From DATFLL01 sp035267785 (GTDB taxonomy: Bacteria; Pseudomonadota; Gammaproteobacteria; DATFLL01): 64,000 bases of DNA. Below are positions 1 through 8,943 of this stretch, piece after piece. The stretch lies in the NCBI GenBank assembly GCA_035267785.1, contig DATFLL010000039.1, forward strand, positions 46,124 through 110,123, written 5' to 3'. The position numbers and the translations under genes were made by a program. Each line of letters opens with the position of its first letter. Position 1 is the first letter of the stretch. Under the pieces are notes generated by a model. The model saw nothing but the letters and a program-made list of their open reading frames with translations, ran no database searches and was not told the origin of the DNA.

Positions 1-1351
1 CGGTGCTGATGGTCCCGGAGATGTCCGGCACGGCGATATCGCCAAGTCCCTGGCGCACCCCTTCCCAGGGCTCGCCCGCGGCCCCGGCGCCTTGCTCCCA
101 GCGGTGGTAAATGGCTTCGAGCACGATGATGGCATCGTCGACCAGCAGTCCGACGGCCACGGTGAGCGCCCCGAGCGTCATCAAGTTCAATGACTGGTCG
201 GCCGCGTAGAGCCCGGCGATCGCGAGTAACAGTGCCAGTGGGATGCTGACGACCAGCGCCCACACGCCGCGACCCACGCCGAGAATCCACACCAATGCGG
301 CGATGGCCAGTAGCCCGCCGATGACCAAATTGCGCGTGAGGTCGTCGCGGATGAGCCCAACCAGATGGCCCTGGCTGTAAGTCCGGACCCAGCTCGTACC
401 GGCGGGAAGCTGATCCTTCAAGCCAGCCAGGGTACGCGCGACGGTCCGGGTCACGGGTATGGTCGAGGCCCCTGGCTGCTTGAATACGACCATGGCTACG
501 CTGGAGCGTCCGTCCAACAGCACCGCACCGTGAATCGGCATCGGCCCATCGACGATGCGCGCCACGTCGCGCAGCGGTATCGGTCCGGCCCGGCCCTGCA
601 CGACCGCGTGCGCGAGGGCGTCGACGTCGACGGGAAGATTGCGCACCTCCAGGGGTACGCCCTGGTGACCCAGCGAAAGATAACCGCTCGGGCGGAGCAC
701 TGTCTGTCGTCGTACGGCATCGGCCAGGGCCGTGACGCCGATCCCATAACGCTGCATCTGTGTCAGGTCGGGCTGCACCCACAGCGCCTCATCGCCGGCA
801 CCGAACACCTCCACGCGCTGTACACCGGGCAACGCTCGCACGGCGGGAACGATGTGCGCTCGCACTGCGCGCTGGACCGCCATGGGTGTGGTGCCCGGGG
901 GAACGCGCAGCGTGTAGTCGGCCACTTCGTCGACGGCGCTGCCCATGACGACCGCCCGCGCATGCGCTGATGGCGGAATATCCGCACGCGCGCGATCGAT
1001 GGCGGCGTTGACGGCCTGAAGGTCCTGCTCGGCGTTCGTGCCGCGGATAAAACGGGCATCGATCTCGACCGTCCCGTTGCCCATTACCGAGCGCACGCCC
1101 TGGAGCGTGGGGATGCCCAGGACCTGCCCTTCGATCGGGCGCGTAATCAGCGTTTCCAGCTCTTCGGGTGTCGCACCGGCCTGGTGGGCGATGATCGCAA
1201 TCTGGGGGAAATCGAAACGCGGCAGGACCTCGACCGGGATGTGCAGCAGGGCGTAGACCCCGTACGCGACGAGGCCCCCGTAGACGAGCCACCACAGCAG
1301 CGGGCGCCGCGCGAGACGCCTTAGAGACCCACCGGTGCCGAGCGTCGCCAC
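1..1351 (-). CDS. RND efflux pump inner-membrane permease, N-terminal part (cut by window edge)
   Basis: This is the first 450 codons of an RND (AcrB/CusA superfamily) proton-driven permease; the C-terminal half lies outside the window. Translation from a GTG at 1351 gives a cytoplasmic start, a first membrane helix, the periplasmic porter region, and then the membrane block with the TM4 signature GLLVDDAII, whose paired aspartates belong to the proton relay. It follows the fusion-protein gene after only 3 bases, so it is the last gene of the five-gene efflux operon running 8126 to 1. The start is inferred; no strong ribosome binding site distinguishes it. Substrate cannot be told from sequence. 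The family is certain; completeness cannot be judged. Confidence 0.88.
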   Translation of the reverse strand, partial: MATLGTGGSLRRLARRPLLWWLVYGGLVAYGVYALLHIPVEVLPRFDFPQIAIIAHQAGATPEELETLITRPIEGQVLGIPTLQGVRSVMGNGTVEIDARFIRGTNAEQDLQAVNAAIDRARADIPPSAHARAVVMGSAVDEVADYTLRVPPGTTPMAVQRAVRAHIVPAVRALPGVQRVEVFGAGDEALWVQPDLTQMQRYGIGVTALADAVRRQTVLRPSGYLSLGHQGVPLEVRNLPVDVDALAHAVVQGRAGPIPLRDVARIVDGPMPIHGAVLLDGRSSVAMVVFKQPGASTIPVTRTVARTLAGLKDQLPAGTSWVRTYSQGHLVGLIRDDLTRNLVIGGLLAIAALVWILGVGRGVWALVVSIPLALLLAIAGLYAADQSLNLMTLGALTVAVGLLVDDAIIVLEAIYHRWEQGAGAAGEPWEGVRQGLGDIAVPDISGTIST

Positions 1352-1354
1352 GGT

Positions 1355-2416
1355 TCAATCCGGCGGTTGATACCGCGCACTGACGCCGCGGTGAAAGCGC
1401 AGATAGGCATTGCGTACCACGACACGCTCGCCCTCGTGCAGGCCCTCGGAAATAGCAGTCCAATTGCCGCGCCGGACGCCCGTCACGACGCGCTGCTTGC
1501 GGAGATGACCGTCGTTACTGACCAGCACCCACCACTGGCCCTTATCCAGGACCAAGGCACGGCTGGGTACCGTTACCATCGCTCGGGCGGGACCCTTGAG
1601 CGTGACCGTTCCAGCTTCGCCGTTATGCCATTCGGGATTGGAATGAGTGGCGATAAGGCCGATCGTTCGCCCCCCGTCGGCATGCACGCGCCCCATGACG
1701 TCGCGCACCCGGACGCCGATGGTCGGCTCGCCGCCGCTTGGCCTGAACTCACCCTGCATTCCCGCGCGCACCGCATCGGCGTCCTCGCCGTAGAGCGTCG
1801 CGCGCAGCCACAGGCTGTTCTCGCCCTGAAGCACGGCCAGTGCCTCCCCGGCCTCGACGCGCTCACCGTCGGCCGCCTTGACGCTCAGCACGGTCGCCTC
1901 TACCGGCGAGACGATGCGTGTTGCCGCCTGCGCCGCCGCGAGCGCCGATTCCGCGTCTTGCAGTGAGGCGCGCGCCCCGGCGAGTCGCCCTTTGGCCTGA
2001 TAGATCTGCAACCGCGTACCGAGCCGTTCCTCGCGTCGCTGACGGCGAACCTGCAATACTCCGCGGTCGGCCTCGATCTCAGCCTTCGCGGCGCGAACCG
2101 CCGCCTTGTGCTTTGCGAGGGCGGCTTGGACGTCGGGGCCCTGAAGTCGTGCCAAAACCTCGCCCGCGCTGACATGATCGCCCGGGCGTACGTCCAGTTC
2201 CGCCACGACCCCTGAGAGCTGCGCCCGGGCGGGCAATACCGCCACGGGCTCGACCTGCGCGTAGGCCCGAACCTCGGCGGCAATGCGGCGCGTGTGGACG
2301 ACGACGGTGTCCAAGTCATCGCCGGCACTGCGCGCGGGCGAAGCGGCAGCCGCCAGGGCTGCGACCGTCAAGAGGCAGAGTGCCCTTTGCAGGGGGTATC
2401 GCGCGGCGTCGAACAT
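1355..2416 (-). CDS. Periplasmic membrane fusion protein of RND efflux system (HlyD/AcrA family), copy 1
   Basis: The 353-residue protein has an N-terminal hydrophobic signal segment (about residues 10-31), then a biotinyl-lipoyl-like half with GVVAELDVRPGDHVSAGEVL, a long alpha-helical hairpin (about 100-165) rich in Ala, Arg and Gln, the second lipoyl half, and a beta-barrel/membrane-proximal tail. Such adaptors join an RND permease to an outer membrane channel. It sits between two RND genes and most likely partners the permease starting 3 bases downstream. It differs clearly from the second adaptor at 5590-6711, so the operon carries two distinct adaptor/pump pairs. Confidence 0.88.
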   Translation of the reverse strand: MFDAARYPLQRALCLLTVAALAAAASPARSAGDDLDTVVVHTRRIAAEVRAYAQVEPVAVLPARAQLSGVVAELDVRPGDHVSAGEVLARLQGPDVQAALAKHKAAVRAAKAEIEADRGVLQVRRQRREERLGTRLQIYQAKGRLAGARASLQDAESALAAAQAATRIVSPVEATVLSVKAADGERVEAGEALAVLQGENSLWLRATLYGEDADAVRAGMQGEFRPSGGEPTIGVRVRDVMGRVHADGGRTIGLIATHSNPEWHNGEAGTVTLKGPARAMVTVPSRALVLDKGQWWVLVSNDGHLRKQRVVTGVRRGNWTAISEGLHEGERVVVRNAYLRFHRGVSARYQPPD

Positions 2417-2513
2417 GATTGATTAGAACCCTCCTGCGCCCGACAGTTTCAGACCGTGTGCCACACCATTCAGTATACGCAGGGCGAACCCGGTGCGCCG
2501 GGCGCAGGTGGGA

Positions 2514-5500
2514 TCATGCCGGCGGGCGCAGCCGGTTCAGCGCGGCGAAGACCACGGGCATCAGAATCAACACCAGCGGCATTTGAATCAGCAGCCCGGC
2601 GATAATGGCCACCGCCAGCGGCTGCTGCATGGCCGAGCCCTGTCCGATCCCCAGGGCCAGCGGCGCGAGGGCAAGGATCGCCGCCAGCGTGGTCATGGCG
2701 ATGGGGCGCATGCGGTTGACGCCCGCGTCGGCGAGCGCGGCGAATCCGTCTGCGCCGTCCCGTGTCAGTTCGTGGTATTCCGAAAAATAGAAGATCGCGA
2801 CCTCGGTGACGATGCCCACGACCATGGTCATTCCCATCATGGCCGTGATGTTGAGTTCGATGCCTGAGGCCCACAGCGCAATGAATACGCCAGCCAGGGC
2901 AAGCAGCGGGGCCGTCATGATGGCCAGGGCGACTCTGAACCGCTCGTACAGGAACAGCAGCAAGAGGAACACCAAGGCCACGGCGGCGATCATCACCGCC
3001 GCCAGACCGTGAAAGGCGATCTGCTGCTGTTTGTACAGGCCGCCCAGCCGGAAATACAACTGCTTGGGGATCAGTCCCGGTTTATTGATGACCTTGCGAA
3101 CATCGCGCACCGTGGAGCCCAGATCACGGCCGCTGATACGCGCCGTGACCGCGACCATGCGCTTGAGGTTGTCGCGTGTGATCTGCGGTTGGCCGTGCAG
3201 TGTGACGATATGTGCGATGCGCCGCAGAGGGAAGACGTGTCCGTCGGGGGCCTGCAGACGAACGCCACCGATCTGGTCGATGTTCCGCCGCAGGGTCTTG
3301 GGGACCCAGACGCGGATGCCGATCACCTTCACGCCCCGCTGCACGTGCGTGGTGACCACTCCCGAGAAATAGGCCTTGAGCTGACGCGTGACCGCCTCCG
3401 GGTCGACGCCCTCCAGCGCCGCCTTCGCCCGGTCGACCTTCACGTCCAGGGCATCGCCGGCCTGCACGATGCCGTCGCGCACGTCGACGACTCCTTTAAT
3501 ATGAGCAATGGCCGCGGCGACCTTCGGTGCAGTGTGGAGCAGCGCCTTGGTATCGTCACCGTAGAGCTTGATCTCGATGGGCTGCGGCACGGCGGTGAGG
3601 TCCCCGATGAGGTCCTCCATGAGCTGCGCCATATCGATGTCCAGCCCCGGCACCTGCCGGTGGATCTTGTCGCGCAGACTGTCCATGATCGCCTCGACGC
3701 TGCGCCGCGGCGGCGGCTTGAGCCGAACGAAGAAGTCCCCTTCTCTGGCCTCGGTGATACCGCCGCCCAGTTGAGCGCCAGTGCGCCGCGAATACGAGGC
3801 GACTTCGGGTGTCTTCTCCAGGATGGCCTCGACCTGGCGCAGCAGGCGATCCGTCTCGCGCAGCGAGGTGCCCGGCGCGGCCTGATAGTCGAGCACGAAA
3901 CCGCCCTCGTCCATCTTCGGCATGAACCCCGAGCCCACGTGTTGATAGGCGAGATAGCCGAGCGCGAGAAACGGAACCACGCCGACCAACAGCCACAGCG
4001 GCCGGCGCAGCGTGGCGGCCATCAGGCGTCGATAGGCCGCGTGCAGGCGGCGCGTCAGCGGACCCTCGTCCTCGCGGGCGGCATCGGCCTCGCTCAACAG
4101 GTGATCGGCGAGCAGCGGAATGGCGAGCCAAGCCACCAGGTAGGAAATGATCAGCGCGCTGGCCATGGTCAGGGACAGAGCCTTGAAGAAGGCGCCGGTC
4201 ACCCCGCCGAGAAAGGCAAGCGGCACGAAGATGATGATAGTCGAGGCCGAGGAGCCGGTCAGGGGGTGCACGAACTCGCGGGCAGCCTCGCGGATACGTG
4301 TGTGGTGCGCTGCGCTGCCGCCCTCCCCGTCGGCGGGTCGGCGCAGGTGGCGAACGATGTTTTCGATCATGACGATCGCGTCGTCGATGATCAGCCCGAC
4401 GGCCGCCGCCATCCCGCCCAGGGTCATAATGTTGAAGCTCATGTTCAGCACGTAGAGCAGCAGTACGGTGGCCGCAAGGACCGCTGGCACGACCAGGATG
4501 GCGACCAGGGTGACCTTCACGCTGCGCAGGAAAGCGAGCAAGACGAGCGCTGCGAGAAGGACACCGATCAATATCGCGTCGCGAACGCTGGCCGCCGAGG
4601 CCAGGATGAGCCGGCTCTGGTCGTACCAGTTGCTGATCTTCAGGTCTTTGGGCAGCTTACCCCGATAGGCTGCCAATTGTGCTTTGACATCGCGCACTAT
4701 CTGAACGGTGTTGCCGCCCGGTTGTTGATAGATCTGCAGCGACACAGCCTGGTGTCCATTGGACGTGACGCTCATCCACTTCGGCACGGTCGCCTTGCGC
4801 ACCGTGGCGATGTCCTCGAGCTCGACCAGGCCGTTGTTCCCGCTGGCCAGGACCGTATGGCGGATCTGATCCAGGCCCTTGAGTCGCGTGTCGGACAGCA
4901 TCAGGTACAGCTTGTAGTGGTCCTGCAGGCGGCCGACAGCCTGCAGAACGTTCGCCGCCGACAGGGCCTTGACCACGTCATGGAGGGTCAGTCCGTAGGC
5001 ACGCAGCTGAGCGGGGTCGACATCGACCCTGTACTCGGCCTGTTCGCCGCCCAGGACGCTGACATGGGCCACCCCGTTGATGGCCGAGAAAAGGGGGACC
5101 AATTGGTATTTGGCGATATCGCGCAGTTGGACCTGGTCCTCCTTGTCGGAGATCAGACTATAGGCGGCCACCGGAAATACGGTCGGGTCCATACGCCGGG
5201 CCTCGAAGGACGTGCCCTTTGGCAGCTGCGGCAGCGTCTGGTTCACGGCGGAGTCGACCTGCTGCAGTGCCAGGGACATGTTCGTGCCCCAGTCGAAATT
5301 GACCGACAGCTCGGCGCTGCCGCGTGAGGTGGTCGAGCGTATCTCGCGCACACCGGGCACCGAGCGCACGGCCTGCTCCACGGGCCGGGTGACCGATACG
5401 ACCATCTGTTCGCCCGGACGGTCGCCGGCGTTTACGGTGACCACGATGCGCGGGAAATTGACGTGCGGGAACAAGGCCACGGGCAGCCGCAAAGCACTCG

Positions 5501-5579
5501 CCGCCCCGCCGAGCGCCAGGATCGCGAGAAGAAACAGGATCGAACGACGGTGGCCGGCGGCCCAGCTGGCGACACTCAC
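2514..5579 (-). CDS. RND efflux permease, full length
   Basis: This 1021-residue protein has the normal RND length. An N-terminal helix (about 13-32) is followed by porter domains, then the TM2-TM6 block with GLIIDDAIVMIEN around residue 399, where Asp399-Asp400 match the proton-relay aspartates. A second porter half and a C-terminal helix block follow; that block carries a second conserved stretch, MMGMTMVVGIVTE. The DD pair resembles drug-type (HAE) pumps more than CusA-type metal pumps, which usually have DGA at this spot, but this is only a hint. The gene starts 10 bases after the adaptor gene 5590-6711, its likely partner. A 97-base gap separates it from the next adaptor. Confidence 0.92.
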   Translation of the reverse strand: MSVASWAAGHRRSILFLLAILALGGAASALRLPVALFPHVNFPRIVVTVNAGDRPGEQMVVSVTRPVEQAVRSVPGVREIRSTTSRGSAELSVNFDWGTNMSLALQQVDSAVNQTLPQLPKGTSFEARRMDPTVFPVAAYSLISDKEDQVQLRDIAKYQLVPLFSAINGVAHVSVLGGEQAEYRVDVDPAQLRAYGLTLHDVVKALSAANVLQAVGRLQDHYKLYLMLSDTRLKGLDQIRHTVLASGNNGLVELEDIATVRKATVPKWMSVTSNGHQAVSLQIYQQPGGNTVQIVRDVKAQLAAYRGKLPKDLKISNWYDQSRLILASAASVRDAILIGVLLAALVLLAFLRSVKVTLVAILVVPAVLAATVLLLYVLNMSFNIMTLGGMAAAVGLIIDDAIVMIENIVRHLRRPADGEGGSAAHHTRIREAAREFVHPLTGSSASTIIIFVPLAFLGGVTGAFFKALSLTMASALIISYLVAWLAIPLLADHLLSEADAAREDEGPLTRRLHAAYRRLMAATLRRPLWLLVGVVPFLALGYLAYQHVGSGFMPKMDEGGFVLDYQAAPGTSLRETDRLLRQVEAILEKTPEVASYSRRTGAQLGGGITEAREGDFFVRLKPPPRRSVEAIMDSLRDKIHRQVPGLDIDMAQLMEDLIGDLTAVPQPIEIKLYGDDTKALLHTAPKVAAAIAHIKGVVDVRDGIVQAGDALDVKVDRAKAALEGVDPEAVTRQLKAYFSGVVTTHVQRGVKVIGIRVWVPKTLRRNIDQIGGVRLQAPDGHVFPLRRIAHIVTLHGQPQITRDNLKRMVAVTARISGRDLGSTVRDVRKVINKPGLIPKQLYFRLGGLYKQQQIAFHGLAAVMIAAVALVFLLLLFLYERFRVALAIMTAPLLALAGVFIALWASGIELNITAMMGMTMVVGIVTEVAIFYFSEYHELTRDGADGFAALADAGVNRMRPIAMTTLAAILALAPLALGIGQGSAMQQPLAVAIIAGLLIQMPLVLILMPVVFAALNRLRPPA

Positions 5580-5589
5580 GGGCTTGGCC

Positions 5590-6711
5590 TCACTGCGACG
5601 GGCCGTTCGAAGAAGACTCTGACGAGGACTGTTTCTCGCGCACGTGCATCGCGTCGTGCAGCTCGTAGTTGCCCAGTGTTACCACGGTATCGCCCGCATG
5701 GACGTCGCCGTCCACCGCGAGCCAGCCGTCCTGGTGCAACCCCGTACGCACGGCTACCCGGTGTGCCGTCGTCCCATGCACGACGAACAGATAACTACCC
5801 CGCTCGTCGCGCAACACCGCGCTGCGCGGGACCGTCACCGCCTGTTTCGAGGCAAGCGTAATGATGCCGCGCATGGTTTCGCCGAGCACGAGGCCGTCCG
5901 CGGCATCCTTGGGCAGATGGGTCAGTACGTCCACGAGGCGCGTCTTGGGGTCGACCATGGCGTGGACCTGATCGACGCTCGCGCTGATGTGCTGCTTCGG
6001 GGCGAAGACCGCGACCAGCGTCACCTCCATGCCGGGCTTCAGACGCGTTGCGTTCTCCTGTTCGACGCCCAGGGGCACGACCAAATCGTCGCGACTGGCC
6101 AACAGCAGTGCCGTAGTATCGCCCTGCACGCGTTGGCCCTGACTGACGTCCAGACGGGTAACGATGCCGGCGAACGGCGCGCGGATCGTTTCTTTCGCCT
6201 CGCCCGTTCCGAGTTTTTTCTCCGCACGCAGCCGCGCCTCGGCATCGCGCAGATCGCGCCTGGCCGAGGCAAGCTGATCGCGAGTGCCCAGTTGCTCCTT
6301 GAACAACTCCTGCAGCCGGGCGAGCTTGCTGCGAGCGAAGCTCACGGCGGCCTTGGCCTGTTGGTAATTCATACGTGCGTTCGGTGCCGTGTCGAGCTCC
6401 AGCAGTGGGGCCCCGGCCCCGACCCGCTGGCCAAGGCGCACCCACAGTCGATCGATGAGACCGGCCCGAGGCAGCGTGACACTGGCGAGGTGATCCGGAT
6501 CGGGTTGGACCCGGCCGAAGGCCGTGATGGTCTGACTCACGTTTCGTGTGCGCGCGGTCGTGACCGCTACCAGCACCGAACCTTGTTTGCTCGCCGACGC
6601 CGTATTCGAGGCATGGACCGACGTTGAGGTGAGTGCCAGTACCAGTGCGAGCCAGGCGGCGACCAGTGCCCCGTCGACTCGCACGCGCATGCTCGCATCT
6701 CTGTTGCTCAT
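5590..6711 (-). CDS. Periplasmic membrane fusion protein of RND efflux system, copy 2
   Basis: The 373-residue adaptor starts at ATG 6711, overlapping the outer-membrane-factor stop by ATGA, so the two are translationally coupled. A signal peptide (roughly residues 8-35, ending near SVHAS) precedes lipoyl-type halves (RVQPDPDHLASVTLPRAG and GIVTRLDVSQGQRV), a helical hairpin of about 60 residues, and a beta-barrel domain. The C-terminus is Ser-rich. Its family role is to bridge the RND permease and the TolC-like channel. Direct adjacency to the 2514-5579 permease indicates that pairing. Substrate is unknown. Confidence 0.9.
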   Translation of the reverse strand: MSNRDASMRVRVDGALVAAWLALVLALTSTSVHASNTASASKQGSVLVAVTTARTRNVSQTITAFGRVQPDPDHLASVTLPRAGLIDRLWVRLGQRVGAGAPLLELDTAPNARMNYQQAKAAVSFARSKLARLQELFKEQLGTRDQLASARRDLRDAEARLRAEKKLGTGEAKETIRAPFAGIVTRLDVSQGQRVQGDTTALLLASRDDLVVPLGVEQENATRLKPGMEVTLVAVFAPKQHISASVDQVHAMVDPKTRLVDVLTHLPKDAADGLVLGETMRGIITLASKQAVTVPRSAVLRDERGSYLFVVHGTTAHRVAVRTGLHQDGWLAVDGDVHAGDTVVTLGNYELHDAMHVREKQSSSESSSNGPSQ

Positions 6712-8126
6712 GGCCTGTTCTCCTGATGCTGTCGACCCCGGGCGTGCGCCGCCCCGGCGTTGTCACGCTGCGGCCAAGTGAGCAGCGTGTCCAGCGCAAT
6801 GCGGTTGTCCCAAAGCGACTGGCGCAAGTCCGCGACTTCGAGTTGCTTGTTCAGCAGCGTCGTCTGCATGTTCAGGTAGGTGAGCGCGTCGATGTCGCGT
6901 GCGCGGTAGGCCTTGGCGGCCCGTGCGACCATCGCCTGCAGCGCCGGCAGACGGTTCTCGGTGTGCCCAAGCTGTGATCGTATGAGCGCACCCTGGCTGT
7001 GCAGCTGGTCGAGCTCGCCGTACGCGGCGTCCAATCGCGCCCGGTAGGCCTGGTGCAGCGCGGCACGGGTGGCCCGCTGTACGGCGATGGCCCCACGGTT
7101 GCCATTGAAGATGGGCAGGTTCAGGGTGATCCCGAAGCCGGTCGTGTGTACATCGCTGGTATCGCGGGCACGCGTAAAGCCGATGCTGACCGAGGGAAAC
7201 TGGGCCAGGATGGCCTGGCGCACCCGTGCCTCCTGGCTCTCGTACCCCGCGCGCAGGGCCAGCAGGTCCGGGCGACGTCGGGCGAGGGTCTTGATCGCGC
7301 CGGCGAGCCCGCCCGCAGGCCAGTTCGCGGCCGCGGGCGGCCGGTCCAGCGCGGCCAGGCGAAGCTTCGCATCCGGGCTGAGCCCCAGCAGCGCCTTGAG
7401 GGCGTGGCGACTGCGGTCGAGCTTCCGTTCGGCCTGACCGAGGCGGCTGTTGGCGTCCATCAACGCGGTCAGGTCGGTCCCCGCCACATCCAGCGTGAGA
7501 TTGCCTGCGCGCAGCGCGGCACGCGAGCGGGTGTAGCGTTGGGCGTACAGGCGCTGCGACCGGCGCAGCAGGTCGCGTTTGTGGGTCTCGGTCTCGACCT
7601 GCACATATAAGGTGCGCGCCCGCTGTGCGACCTGCCACTCGCGCCACAGCAGGGCCAGGTCGATCTGCCGCGCATGCCCCCGCGCGGCGGCGGTCCTCGC
7701 ACCACGAGTCACGAGGGCCGTGAGGTCGTAATTCAAGCCGAGGCCGTAGGCGTCGGTCAGCCCGGGGCCGTGGTCGGTCGGGTGGTCGGTGCTCGCCGAG
7801 ATCTGCGGGTCGGGCAACAGGTGGGCGGCGAACAACTGGGCCTGGGCCACATCCGCCCGGCGCCGCCGAACCTTGAGATCGGGGTTGTTGACCACGGCCA
7901 GGGTGGCCACTTCGGTCATGTCCAACCCGTCGCTCGGGTCGAAGGTGTGTCTGGACGACATCGGTAGACCCAGCGAGGCCGGGTCGACGTGCAGGGACGG
8001 AATCCGGTCCAACAGATCCGCACCCTGCCCCAAAGGCAGAGGGTGATAGCTCGCACAGCCGCCGAGCAGGGCGGCCAGCGCGAGCGGCGCGATGCGCGGC
8101 AGGGTTCCGCTGAAGGAAATCGCCAT
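6708..8126 (-). CDS. Outer membrane efflux lipoprotein, TolC/OprM family
   Basis: The frame stays open upstream to 8216, but ATG 8126 is the better start: it has GAGGA just upstream and places a lipoprotein signal at the N-terminus, ending in the lipobox LLGGC (Cys about residue 24). The roughly 470-residue protein shows the long amphipathic helical repeats of TolC-type channels, with two homologous halves. It is the first gene of the efflux operon and the only outer membrane channel in it, so it probably serves both adaptor/pump pairs downstream. Expression is likely controlled from the divergent region 8127-8265 shared with the two-component system. Confidence 0.88.
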   Translation of the reverse strand: MAISFSGTLPRIAPLALAALLGGCASYHPLPLGQGADLLDRIPSLHVDPASLGLPMSSRHTFDPSDGLDMTEVATLAVVNNPDLKVRRRRADVAQAQLFAAHLLPDPQISASTDHPTDHGPGLTDAYGLGLNYDLTALVTRGARTAAARGHARQIDLALLWREWQVAQRARTLYVQVETETHKRDLLRRSQRLYAQRYTRSRAALRAGNLTLDVAGTDLTALMDANSRLGQAERKLDRSRHALKALLGLSPDAKLRLAALDRPPAAANWPAGGLAGAIKTLARRRPDLLALRAGYESQEARVRQAILAQFPSVSIGFTRARDTSDVHTTGFGITLNLPIFNGNRGAIAVQRATRAALHQAYRARLDAAYGELDQLHSQGALIRSQLGHTENRLPALQAMVARAAKAYRARDIDALTYLNMQTTLLNKQLEVADLRQSLWDNRIALDTLLTWPQRDNAGAAHARGRQHQENRP

Positions 8127-8186
8127 GGTCCTCGTCGTGACAACTCGGCCCCGCTGGGGCCGTCTTGGGACCGAAAGTATGCGAAA

Positions 8187-8214
8187 GTCCGCGTTAACAG
8201 GCCGTTGCGCGGAC
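8187..8214. promoter_or_regulatory. Inverted repeat in divergent efflux / two-component intergenic region
   Basis: The arms GTCCGCG (8187-8193) and CGCGGAC (8208-8214) are exact reverse complements separated by 14 bases. Two copies of CGTTAA (8192-8197 and 8224-8229) also lie here, 32 bases apart, as direct repeats. OmpR-family regulators usually bind direct repeats about one or more helix turns apart, so either element could be the operator of the adjacent response regulator. This is inferred from position and symmetry only. Confidence 0.4.
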
Positions 8215-8265
8215 ATTACGAAACGTTAATACTGCCGGCACAGCCTCTGGCCTACGCTACTCACC

Positions 8266-8943
8266 ATGCGCATCCTGGTTATCGAAGACGATCCCGACGC
8301 CGCGACCTATCTGGTCAAGGGCCTGAGCGAGAGCGGTCACACGGTCGACCACGCCCTCGACGGCGAGCAGGGGCTGCAGATGGCCCTGGACGGCGGTTAC
8401 GATGCCCTGGTGGTCGATCGCATGCTGCCCGGGCGCGACGGATTGTCGGTGATTGCCATGCTGCGCGCCGGCGGCGATCGCACGCCGGTGCTGATCCTGA
8501 GCGCACTCGGCGAGGTCAACGAGCGCGTGGCGGGCCTGCGCGCCGGCAGCGACGACTATCTGACCAAGCCCTACGCCTTCTCCGAACTCCTCGCGCGCCT
8601 TGAGGCGCTGGTGCGCCGCGGTCAGCCCGATCAGGTTGAGACCCAGCTGCGAATCGCCGACCTGGAGCTCGATGTGCTCAAGCGCACCGTGCGACGCGCC
8701 GGCAGACCCATCCGCCTCAAACCGCGCGAGTTCCGCCTGCTGGAGTACCTGATGCGCCACGCCGGCCAGGTCGTCACCCGCACCATGCTGCTCGAGCAGG
8801 TCTGGGACTATCATTTCGACCCGCAGACCAACGTCATCGACGTGCACATCAGCCGGCTGCGCACCGTCATCGATCGCGATTTCGACACGCCCTTGCTGCA
8901 CACCGTGCGCGGGGCCGGATACTGCCTGCGTGCGCCCGACTAG
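8266..8943 (+). CDS. OmpR/PhoB-family response regulator
   Basis: The 225-residue protein has a receiver domain (1-115) with acidic pocket EDD at 7-9, phosphoacceptor Asp51 (VVDRMLPGRDG) and Lys101 (YLTKPY), then a winged-helix DNA-binding domain (about 128-223) with the wing sequence TVRGAGYCL at the end. The kinase gene overlaps its 3' end by 14 bases. It is divergent from the efflux operon and reads toward the arn operon, so it may regulate either or both. The receiver resembles the QseB/CusR/CzcR group, but subgroup assignment by eye is weak. Confidence 0.93.
   Translation: MRILVIEDDPDAATYLVKGLSESGHTVDHALDGEQGLQMALDGGYDALVVDRMLPGRDGLSVIAMLRAGGDRTPVLILSALGEVNERVAGLRAGSDDYLTKPYAFSELLARLEALVRRGQPDQVETQLRIADLELDVLKRTVRRAGRPIRLKPREFRLLEYLMRHAGQVVTRTMLLEQVWDYHFDPQTNVIDVHISRLRTVIDRDFDTPLLHTVRGAGYCLRAPD

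Noticed and set aside
3009..5327. A 772-codon plus-strand frame opposite the RND permease
   Set aside because: It is antisense to a clear RND gene and has no recognisable domain.
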